DNA from: Chloroflexota bacterium
GTDB lineage: Bacteria; Chloroflexota; Dormibacteria; Dormibacterales; Dormibacteraceae
Direction of reading: 5' to 3'
Assembly: GCA_005880175.1 (NCBI GenBank)
Contig: VBJR01000170.1
Span: 1,774 to 7,488 of the forward strand
DNA: 5,715 nucleotides
Part shown: positions 1 through 4,715 of the stretch, one piece after another
Layout of the letters: each line of letters begins with the position of its first letter
Numbering within the stretch: position 1 is the first letter of the stretch
Made by a program: the position numbers and the translations under genes
Notes under the pieces: generated by a model
What the model saw: only the letters and a program-made list of their open reading frames with translations
Told to the model about the DNA's origin: nothing
Databases searched by the model: none

Positions 1-142
1 CGGTCTCCTGGAGCGGTCCAACTGAGGACAAATCGGAAGCCGCGCCGAAAGCAGGGGCTCCGCCCGAGCGTGTGAGTCCGTCTTCCCGAGCCGCCCGAGC
101 GCCGGCTCCAGACCCGAGGGGATGCGCCACGGGCGCCGGGGG

Positions 143-172
143 GGGGCCTGGCCCCTCATGCCTTCCAAAGGC
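143..172. other. two adjacent short hairpins
   Basis: Bases 143-155 form a perfect odd palindrome (GGGGCC, one T, GGCCCC), folding as five G-C pairs around a three-base loop. Five bases on, 160-172 pairs GCCTT with AAGGC around the loop CCA. Neither is followed by a T run, so an intrinsic terminator is not clearly supported. They could end an upstream transcript by a U-less mechanism, or be chance in such GC-rich DNA. Confidence 0.3.
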
Positions 173-197
173 TGCGCCTATGGGTCCCGAAGAATAC

Positions 198-232
198 GAC
201 CGGCTATCCCCTTCGCCAATGACCGGCTATCC
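198..232. repeat. 12-bp direct repeat pair, 23-bp period, operator-like
   Basis: GACCGGCTATCC occurs perfectly at 198-209 and 221-232, 23 bp apart start to start, close to two helical turns, so both copies would face the same side of the helix. The flanking bases differ, so the match is exactly the 12-mer. The pair lies about 85 bases upstream of the chosen start of the ThDP-enzyme gene and looks like two binding sites for a regulator. The second copy overlaps a possible -10 hexamer (TATCCT, 228-233). No regulator gene is visible beside it. Confidence 0.5.
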
Positions 233-233
233 T
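228..233 (+). promoter_or_regulatory. possible -10 element for the ThDP-enzyme gene
   Basis: TATCCT fits the TAnnnT pattern of a housekeeping sigma-factor -10 box. It would place transcription start near 240, about 75 bases before the ATG at 316. No TTGACA-like -35 hexamer sits at the usual distance; the upstream copy of the direct repeat occupies that place instead, which would suit an activator-dependent promoter. This is a weak call based on the hexamer alone. Confidence 0.25.
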
Positions 234-286
234 GAGTAATTGCGCCGGTGGGGTCACTGGCTGCGGACTGGTGAAGGGGGGACCAG

Positions 287-319
287 GTGAAGGCAGACAT
301 ACGGGCGGATCGGGAATGA
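287..319 (+). other. possible 10-codon leader ORF coupled to the ThDP-enzyme gene
   Basis: A GTG at 287 is preceded by the purine tract AAGGGGGG (274-281) with a five-base spacer, the best ribosome-binding site in this leader. It opens a frame of ten codons (VKADIRADRE) ending in TGA at 317-319. That stop overlaps the ATG at 316-318 as ATGA, the classic layout of translational coupling. The downstream gene has no good Shine-Dalgarno site of its own, which makes coupling plausible. Any gene beginning ATGA shows such a stop in the shifted frame, so chance is possible; the ribosome site is the better part of the evidence. Confidence 0.25.
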
Positions 320-2001
320 GAACGGCGGCGGCCGAGCTCGTGACGATGCTGCAGGACGAGGGCATCAGTCACCTGTTCGTGAACCCCGGCATGCACACGG
401 CCGCGCTCCGGGACGCGCTCGCCGATGCCGAGGCCGCGGGCCTGCCGCATCCCCAGCCGGTCCTCTGCGTCCACGAGCACGTCGCCCTCTCCGCCGCGCA
501 CGGCCACCACCTCGTCACCGACGCCCCGCAGGCGGTGATGGTGCACGTCGAGAACGGGCACCTGAAGCTGGAGGCGGTCGCCGAGCACGCGCAGCGGAGC
601 CGCATCCCCGTGACCGTGTTCTACGGCAACGGCGGCGGCTGGACCGGCACGCTCCCCGAGCTGCCACCGACGCCCCCGCAGCTCGCCTCCGAGCCCGGCC
701 TGCTGGCCTCGACGAGCAAATGGGCCGCCGACCTCATGCGCGCGAGCGACCCCGGACTGCTGGTGCGCCGGGCGCTCCAGATCGCGCGCACGGAGCCGAC
801 CGGCCTGACCCAGGTGGCATTACCGGTCGAGCAGATGGGCATGCCGGCGGGACCGCCCTCGCGGCGGCTGCCCCCGCCCCGGCCGCCTGCCCCCGACCTG
901 GGGGCGCTGGACGAGATGGCCGCGCTGCTCGCGACGGCCGAGTGGCCGCTCATCATCGCCGGCAAGGTCGGACGGCACGTCGGCTCCGTCCAGCACCTCG
1001 CCCGGCTGGCCGAGGCGCTCGGCGCGCCCGTCATCGACATCCGCAACAACGTCAACCTGCCGCCGGACCACCCGCTCAACGCGGGACGCGACGCCCACGA
1101 TCTCCTGGAGCGGGCGGACGCGATCCTCCTGCTGGACGTGGACGTCCCGTGCGTGCCGGGGATGGGGCCGTTCCCCAAGCGGGCGTGGCTCCTCCAGATC
1201 GACATGGACTGCGTCAAGGCGGACTGGCCGGGCTGGAACTACCCGGTCGAGGTCGCGATCACGGGCGACACCGAGCTCGCCCTGCCGCAGCTGCTGACCC
1301 TGCTCGGCGACCGGCTCCACATGCGCCGGCGGCGCGTCCAGGACCGGCGGGCCCGGGTCGAGCGCTCCCTGCGCGCGATCCACGAGTCGTGGCACGACCG
1401 GGCGGCGTCGCGGATGCCGGAGGACCGGGCCGACGCGATCGTGGCCGAGCTCGACCGCTGGCTGCCCGAGGACACGATCATCATCGAGGAGGTCATCCTC
1501 GGCTGCGGCAGCACGATCCGCCAGCTCCACCGGCAGCCGGGCCACCTGTTCCGGGGCCGGGCGTCGAGCCCGGGCTGGTCGATCGACGCCGCGCTGGGCG
1601 CCCAGCTGGGCCGGCCGGCCCAGCCGGTGGTGGCGCTGTGCGACCACGAGGCGTTCGCCTCGGCGCTGCCGAGCGCGGCGTTCTGGTCCGCCCACCGCGC
1701 CGGCGCCCCGTTCCTGACGGTCGTGCTGAACCGCCGCGACGCGCGCGCGCAGGGGGCCAACCCCGAGCAGGACGTGGCGGCCATCGCGAGGGCCAGCGGC
1801 GCCGACGTCGCGGTCGTGAGCAGCCCCGGCCAGGTGGCGGAGACGATGGAACGCCTGCTGGCCGTGACCCGGGACGGCGTGTGCACCGTGATGGACGTGC
1901 GGCTGCCGGCGATCTCCCAGTCGAACGAGGAGGTCCGCCCCAGCCGCCGCCGCAACCCGCTGACGACGGCCTCGACGGTCACGAAGCGCCAGCTCGCCTG
2001 A
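316..2001 (+). CDS. acetolactate-synthase-like ThDP-dependent enzyme with degenerate cofactor motif
   Basis: The 561-residue protein has the three-domain plan of acetolactate synthase/benzoylformate decarboxylase-type ThDP enzymes: a PYR domain (about 1-165), a central domain (about 195-335) and a PP domain (about 385-540). Family landmarks are an NPG near the start, the activating glutamate in VHEHVA (Glu54), PQAVMVHVENG, and RSRIPV. In the PP domain, where the family has GDG followed 27-29 residues after the Asp by NN, this protein reads DHE (443-445) and NR (472-473). By gap-free alignment through PVVAL and PFLTVVLN, Asp becomes His444, Gly becomes Glu445 and the second Asn becomes Arg473, so both usual Mg2+ ligands are lost. 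It may be catalytically dead, or may bind the cofactor differently; the substrate cannot be guessed. I chose ATG 316 because family similarity starts there (MRTAAAELV); an in-frame GTG at 271 would add 15 low-complexity residues. The gene is convergent with its right neighbour and stands alone. Confidence 0.93.
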   Translation: MRTAAAELVTMLQDEGISHLFVNPGMHTAALRDALADAEAAGLPHPQPVLCVHEHVALSAAHGHHLVTDAPQAVMVHVENGHLKLEAVAEHAQRSRIPVTVFYGNGGGWTGTLPELPPTPPQLASEPGLLASTSKWAADLMRASDPGLLVRRALQIARTEPTGLTQVALPVEQMGMPAGPPSRRLPPPRPPAPDLGALDEMAALLATAEWPLIIAGKVGRHVGSVQHLARLAEALGAPVIDIRNNVNLPPDHPLNAGRDAHDLLERADAILLLDVDVPCVPGMGPFPKRAWLLQIDMDCVKADWPGWNYPVEVAITGDTELALPQLLTLLGDRLHMRRRRVQDRRARVERSLRAIHESWHDRAASRMPEDRADAIVAELDRWLPEDTIIIEEVILGCGSTIRQLHRQPGHLFRGRASSPGWSIDAALGAQLGRPAQPVVALCDHEAFASALPSAAFWSAHRAGAPFLTVVLNRRDARAQGANPEQDVAAIARASGADVAVVSSPGQVAETMERLLAVTRDGVCTVMDVRLPAISQSNEEVRPSRRRNPLTTASTVTKRQLA

Positions 2002-2014
2002 CCGCGCCCGGCCG

Positions 2015-2518
2015 CTAGTGCTCCCGCGGCGGCACCGGCCACGCGAGCCGGATGAGCTGGATCGCCAGCGCGGCCGCCGCCTCTGACGCCACACCCTTCC
2101 AGAGGTCACGCTCCTCGCCCTGCGTCGACTGAGCAGCCGCGACAGGAGCCGTGCTCGGCGTGTCGGAGACGCCTCGCACCATGGCGAAGTTGACGCGCAG
2201 CCCCCGCTCACGAGCGTCGTCGATCGCCTCCGGGGCGCCCAGGCCCTCCATCTCCACGCCTCGCAGGTGCGGCCAGGCCGCGAGCACCGCCTGGAACATC
2301 GGATCGGAGAGGTCGTCCACGACCTTGTTGCCGGACGCGACAGTGCCCACGTGGATCCGCGGCGGCGTGACGTCGAGCTCGCCGCGCCGGATGAGACCCG
2401 CGTACCAGCGCGGGTGGCGGATCGGCATCGTGGTCGCGGCCGTCGTGATCGCCGCGTCGGTGCGATACGGCTGCCTGGTACCGACCGGACGGCAGCGCTG
2501 CGAAGCCATGCTAGTCAT
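2015..2518 (-). CDS. N-terminally truncated nucleoside phosphorylase/nucleosidase-like protein, possible pseudogene
   Basis: This 167-residue product matches only the C-terminal part of the PNP/UDP phosphorylase superfamily, which includes methylthioadenosine/S-adenosylhomocysteine nucleosidase. Visible landmarks are HVGTVASGNKVV (57-67), the substrate-binding VEMEG (88-92), RGVSD with the catalytic-type Asp119 (115-119), RDLWK (137-141) and an Ala-rich C-terminal helix. In full-length relatives about 90-150 residues precede the ASG motif; here only 60 do. The first strands and the N-terminal active-site residues are therefore missing, and no other minus-strand frame upstream supplies them. 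Yet ATG 2518 has an excellent ribosome site (AGGAGG, six-base spacer), so the fragment may be translated. An in-frame ATG at 2644 would add 42 residues without family similarity or typical codon use. It is divergent from metK and ends 13 bases from the ThDP-enzyme stop. It may be a decaying gene or a half-domain protein with a new role. Confidence 0.75.
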   Translation of the reverse strand: MTSMASQRCRPVGTRQPYRTDAAITTAATTMPIRHPRWYAGLIRRGELDVTPPRIHVGTVASGNKVVDDLSDPMFQAVLAAWPHLRGVEMEGLGAPEAIDDARERGLRVNFAMVRGVSDTPSTAPVAAAQSTQGEERDLWKGVASEAAAALAIQLIRLAWPVPPREH

Positions 2519-2574
2519 ATCTCTCCTCCTCATCGTCGTGGGCGGAGCAGTGCGGGCTGGAGCCGTGCTCGGCG
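2145..2574. repeat. 16-bp direct repeat pair flanking the 5' part of the nucleosidase-like gene
   Basis: GGAGCCGTGCTCGGCG is found perfectly at 2145-2160, inside the nucleosidase-like gene just after the codons for RGVSD, and at 2559-2574, upstream of its ribosome-binding site. Both copies have the tetramer GCAG at the same distance to the left. The copies are 414 bases apart, a multiple of three, so both read as the same peptide (PSTAP) in the minus-strand frame. The pair may mark a past duplication or deletion, or be a coincidence of biased codon use. Confidence 0.45.
2521..2530 (-). promoter_or_regulatory. strong Shine-Dalgarno site of the nucleosidase-like gene
   Basis: Read on the minus strand the bases are AGGAGGAGAG, giving a consensus AGGAGG six bases from ATG 2518. 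It is the strongest ribosome-binding site in the window and decides the start of the truncated gene in favour of 2518 over 2644. Confidence 0.7.
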
Positions 2575-2716
2575 GACGTGCGCGTGCATCGACGTCGTTC
2601 GTCGAGCCGCTCGCGGCGGGGGATCGGTCGTCTCGTGCTGCCATGCGTCGCGGGAGCGTGCTGCCGCCGCCTGGCCAGAGTCAAGCACGCACGTCTTCGG
2701 GGCCTCAATGGGCAAA

Positions 2717-2749
2717 GCGCCCAGGGCGAGCCGTGCCGCGCCCAGGGCG
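2717..2749. repeat. two 12-bp direct repeats, each an odd palindrome, 21 bp apart
   Basis: GCGCCCAGGGCG occurs perfectly at 2717-2728 and 2738-2749. Each copy contains the symmetrical element CGCCC-A-GGGCG, and the symmetry centres (2723 and 2744) are exactly 21 bp, two helical turns, apart. This is the expected geometry for two dimeric repressor or activator sites on one face of the DNA. They lie 60-90 bases upstream of the proposed metK -10 box. The cognate regulator is unknown. Confidence 0.45.
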
Positions 2750-2807
2750 TGGCCACCGCCGGGCGCGTCCGGGTCGGCCGGATCCACGGCCGGGGACTGC
2801 GGGTCTG

Positions 2808-2813
2808 TAGAAT
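2808..2813 (+). promoter_or_regulatory. probable -10 element of metK
   Basis: TAGAAT matches five of six bases of TATAAT in an otherwise GC-rich stretch. Transcription would start about seven bases on, near 2820, giving a 5' untranslated leader of about 24 bases. No TTGACA-like -35 is seen; that place is taken by the CGGCCG dyad (2775-2792). The hexamer also overlaps an ATG at 2812 that opens an 11-codon frame ending in TGA across the metK start; I favour the promoter reading. Confidence 0.45.
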
Positions 2814-2820
2814 GGCCCCC

Positions 2821-2836
2821 CGGGTCATCCGACCCG
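2821..2836 (+). promoter_or_regulatory. hairpin in the metK leader in place of a Shine-Dalgarno site
   Basis: CGGGTC-ATCC-GACCCG is a perfect six-base-pair inverted repeat with a four-base loop, ending seven bases before the metK ATG. No purine-rich ribosome site exists between the hairpin and the start. If transcription begins near 2820, the mRNA would start with this stem-loop. It could stabilise the 5' end, affect initiation, or in DNA form be an operator. Confidence 0.45.
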
Positions 2837-2843
2837 TCGAACT

Positions 2844-4103
2844 ATGACTTCATTCACGAACTCCAGCTCTTACCTGCTGACGTCCGAGTCCGTCACCGAG
2901 GGCCATCCCGACAAGGTCTGCGACCAGGTCTCGGACGCGATCCTCGACGCGATGCTCGCCCAGGACGCGACGGCTCGCGTGGCCTGCGAGACGGCCGTGA
3001 CGAAGGACTTCCTCGCCGTGATCGGCGAGGTGACCACGACCGCCGAGGTCCCCATCGAGCAGACGATCCGCGACACGCTGCGCGAGATCGGCTACGTGGA
3101 CGAGGGCACCGGGTTCGACCCGGACCACGCCCTGATCAGCGTGTACCTGAAGGAGCAGTCGCCCGACATCGCGGCCGGCGTGAACCGGTCGCTGGAGGCG
3201 CGGACGCTGTCGCAGAGCGAGGTGTTCGAGCTCCAGGGCGCGGGCGACCAGGGCATGATGATCGGCTTCGCCTGCAACGAGACGCCCGAGCTGATGCCGC
3301 TCACGATCTCGCTGGCCCACCGCCTGACGCGGCGGCTGGCGGCCGTGCGCAAGTCGGGCGAGCTGCCCTGGCTGCTGCCGGACGGCAAGTCGCAGGTGAC
3401 CGTCGAGTACGCGTACGGGAAGCCGAAGCGCATCGAGGCGGTCGTGATCTCGACGCATCATCGCCCGGGCGTGACGAACGCGGACATCGAGGAGGGCGTG
3501 CGGCGCCTCGTGATCGACGCCGTGATCCCGGGCGAGCTCGTGGACGCCGGGACCAAGGTGCTGGTCAACCCGAGCGGCCGGTTCGAGCTGGGCGGTCCGG
3601 CGGCCGACGCCGGCCTGACCGGGCGCAAGATCATCGTGGACACGTACGGCGGCGTCGCCCGCCACGGCGGCGGCGCGTTCAGCGGCAAGGACCCGTCCAA
3701 GGTGGACCGGTCGGCCGCCTACGCGGCCCGGCACGTGGCCCGGAACCTGGTCGCCGCGGGCCTGGCGGACCGCTGCGAGGCACAGGTCTCGTACGCGATC
3801 GGGCGCGCCCAGCCGACCTCGATCGCGGTCGAGACGTTCGGCACGGGCCGGGTCGGCGACGAGGAGCTGATGCGGCTGGTGCGCGAGCACTTCGACCTGC
3901 GCCCGGCCGCGATCATCCACCACCTGGAGCTGCGCCAGCCGATCTACCGCCCGACGGCGGCGTACGGCCACTTCGGCCGCGACGACCTGGACCTCCCGTG
4001 GGAGCGGGCGAACCGCGCCGAGGCCCTGTGGGAGTCGGTGCCGGGCCTCCCCCCGCGTCCGATCGTCGGCGACGTGGCCGGGCTACGGCAAGGTCGTTCC
4101 TAG
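2844..4103 (+). CDS. metK: S-adenosylmethionine synthetase
   Basis: This cytoplasmic enzyme makes S-adenosylmethionine from methionine and ATP, releasing phosphate and pyrophosphate, and supplies the cell's main methyl donor. The 419-residue sequence carries the family hallmarks: the ATP/metal-binding GHPDK (20-24), the signature GAGDQG followed by MMIGFA (132-143), the P-loop-like signature GGGAFSGKD (275-283) continuing into [10 protein letters not shown], and a C-terminal part ending the fold at YGHFGR and the Trp-containing segment. Length is slightly above the roughly 380-410 residues usual for bacterial MetK because of a short C-terminal tail. ATG 2844 is chosen because the [18 protein letters not shown] opening is typical; there is no Shine-Dalgarno site, and a hairpin precedes it. 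Its TAG stop shares the palindrome CTAG with the stop of the convergent downstream gene. It is transcribed alone, divergently from the nucleosidase-like fragment. Confidence 0.98.
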   Translation: MTSFTNSSSYLLTSESVTEGHPDKVCDQVSDAILDAMLAQDATARVACETAVTKDFLAVIGEVTTTAEVPIEQTIRDTLREIGYVDEGTGFDPDHALISVYLKEQSPDIAAGVNRSLEARTLSQSEVFELQGAGDQGMMIGFACNETPELMPLTISLAHRLTRRLAAVRKSGELPWLLPDGKSQVTVEYAYGKPKRIEAVVISTHHRPGVTNADIEEGVRRLVIDAVIPGELVDAGTKVLVNPSGRFELGGPAADAGLTGRKIIVDTYGGVARHGGGAFSGKDPSKVDRSAAYAARHVARNLVAAGLADRCEAQVSYAIGRAQPTSIAVETFGTGRVGDEELMRLVREHFDLRPAAIIHHLELRQPIYRPTAAYGHFGRDDLDLPWERANRAEALWESVPGLPPRPIVGDVAGLRQGRS

Positions 4104-4405
4104 ACCAGCTCCAGCGCCGCCCCGCAGTTGGGGCACTCCTCGCCGGGGAAGACCGAGACCAGCGTCTCGCAGATCGGGCAGAGGACGTCCATCGACAGTA
4201 CGGCCGACTCCTCCTGCTCCTCGTCTTCCTGCATCGCCTCGGGGACGGCGCCCAGGTCGATCGCCGGAGCGCCGCAGTTCAGGCACAGATAGCCGGGCTG
4301 CACGACGCGGTGTCCCTGGTACTCGCCCCCCGAGTCCACCTCGACCTCCGCGAACAGCGCCCGGAACAGCGTCCCGCCGCAGCGGAGGGAGCAAACGAGC
4401 CACAT
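4100..4405 (-). CDS. small cysteine-rich protein of zinc-ribbon type
   Basis: The predicted 101-residue soluble protein has four cysteine pairs: CX3C at 5/9 and CX2C at 41/44, 76/79 and 91/94, the last two in CPIC...CPNCG. This is the pattern of two treble-clef or zinc-ribbon modules. A highly acidic linker (EDEEQEE, about 60-66) separates them. The specific function is unknown; such proteins often act in nucleic-acid or protein-protein contacts, but nothing here decides this. I chose ATG 4405 because a TAnnnT -10 box sits exactly where a leaderless transcript needs it. An in-frame GTG at 4429 would add eight residues (MPSRYAGR) with only a weak ribosome site. The stop overlaps that of metK on the opposite strand, and the gene is divergent from the small membrane protein, 34 bases away. 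Confidence 0.85.
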   Translation of the reverse strand: MWLVCSLRCGGTLFRALFAEVEVDSGGEYQGHRVVQPGYLCLNCGAPAIDLGAVPEAMQEDEEQEESAVLSMDVLCPICETLVSVFPGEECPNCGAALELV

Positions 4406-4411
4406 GCGCCC

Positions 4412-4417
4412 AGCGTA
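4412..4417 (-). promoter_or_regulatory. -10 element placed for a leaderless transcript of the zinc-ribbon gene
   Basis: On the minus strand these bases read TACGCT, matching TAnnnT. The hexamer lies at -12 to -7 relative to ATG 4405, exactly the arrangement expected if transcription starts at the A of the start codon. No Shine-Dalgarno site is present, which agrees with leaderless translation, common in actinobacteria. Confidence 0.4.
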
Positions 4418-4439
4418 GCGAGATGGCACACTTGCCTAC

Positions 4440-4715
4440 GTGCGCGGGTTCCTCGCCGGCATGTTCCTGCTCGTGTTCGTGATCGTGAGCGCGCTCTCGC
4501 TCCGCCCCGGCGGCTTCCGCAACCAGCTCCGCAACATCGCCCGCCGGTTCAAGCTGGCGATGATCCTCGGCGGCGTCTACCTGCTGTGCTCGACCGTCCT
4601 CCGCCTCGTCTTCCCCAACAGCGGGCTGGCCGAGATCGGCATGGTCGCCCTGGCCGGCGTCCTCTGCATCACGTTCCTCGTCCTCTCGCCGGACCGGCCG
4701 CTCGAACGCCGCTGA
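4440..4715 (+). CDS. small membrane protein with about three membrane segments
   Basis: The 91-residue product shows three hydrophobic stretches: about 4-21, 39-58 and 63-83. A strongly basic linker (residues 22-38, with several Arg plus a Lys) follows the first, and a short charged tail (DRPLERR) ends the protein. By the positive-inside rule the basic linker should be cytoplasmic, placing the N-terminus outside. I recognise no family and assign no function. The start is a GTG without a visible ribosome site; an ATG at 4461 (residue 8) is an alternative and would shorten the first membrane segment. It is divergent from the zinc-ribbon gene, and its last 47 bases overlap the 3' end of the transporter gene on the other strand. 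Codon third positions in this frame are nearly all G or C, which supports a real gene. Confidence 0.75.
   Translation: MRGFLAGMFLLVFVIVSALSLRPGGFRNQLRNIARRFKLAMILGGVYLLCSTVLRLVFPNSGLAEIGMVALAGVLCITFLVLSPDRPLERR

Larger units (their letters stand above)
1..270. other. left-edge region without a convincing gene
   Basis: The first 270 bases hold no gene I can support. On the plus strand one frame is open from base 3 to a TAA at 237-239, but its codons often end in A or T, unlike every real gene here, and its translation is low-complexity Pro/Ala/Ser/Arg. On the minus strand no stop occurs in any frame from about 156 to the left edge, so a gene could start near 159 (ATG) or 130 (GTG) and leave the window; neither candidate resembles a family I know. 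The stretch also has a nine-G run (138-146), two small hairpins (143-155 and 160-172) and a pair of direct repeats (198-232), listed separately. It is best read as the regulatory leader of the plus-strand gene that follows. Confidence 0.5.
2519..2843. other. 325-base divergent intergenic region between the nucleosidase-like gene and metK
   Basis: No convincing gene lies here. The left end holds the ribosome-binding site of the minus-strand gene and one copy of the 16-bp repeat. The middle (about 2575-2700) shows nothing I recognise. The right third holds several dyads: two copies of CGCCC-A-GGGCG (2718-2728, 2739-2749), then CGGCCG at 2775-2780 and again at 2787-2792 around GATCCA, then a -10-like hexamer and a hairpin directly before metK. 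I looked for SAM-I, SAM-II, SAM-IV and SAH riboswitch signatures and found none. No promoter for the minus-strand gene stands out. Confidence 0.5.

Noticed and set aside
1..130. Structured RNA such as a cobalamin riboswitch, SRP RNA or RNase P RNA at the left edge
   Set aside because: Some GC hairpins are possible, but none of the conserved core sequences of these RNAs is present.
3..239. Open plus-strand frame at the left edge that could be the end of an upstream gene
   Set aside because: Third codon positions are often A or T, unlike the neighbours, and the product is low-complexity with no recognisable motif.
1741..1750. Alternating GC run that might form Z-DNA
   Set aside because: Only ten bases and within coding sequence for Ala-Arg-Ala; explained by codon bias.
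1996..2045. Intrinsic terminator between the ThDP-like gene and the nucleosidase-like gene
   Set aside because: There are GC-rich dyad fragments but no stable stem followed by a T run on either strand.
820..2211. Long minus-strand frame opposite the ThDP-like gene
   Set aside because: Antisense shadow produced by GC-biased codons; Arg-rich and without family resemblance.
2519..2843. SAM or SAH riboswitch before metK
   Set aside because: A stretch near 2543-2574 (GGAGCAGTGCGG, then GTGCTCGG) loosely recalls the SAH aptamer, but the conserved downstream strand is missing. No SAM-I, SAM-II or SAM-IV signatures are present.
2812..2847. Eleven-codon leader frame ([11 protein letters not shown]) whose TGA overlaps the metK ATG
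   Set aside because: It has no ribosome site, and its ATG overlaps the better-supported -10 box TAGAAT. Any gene starting ATGA shows such an overlap.
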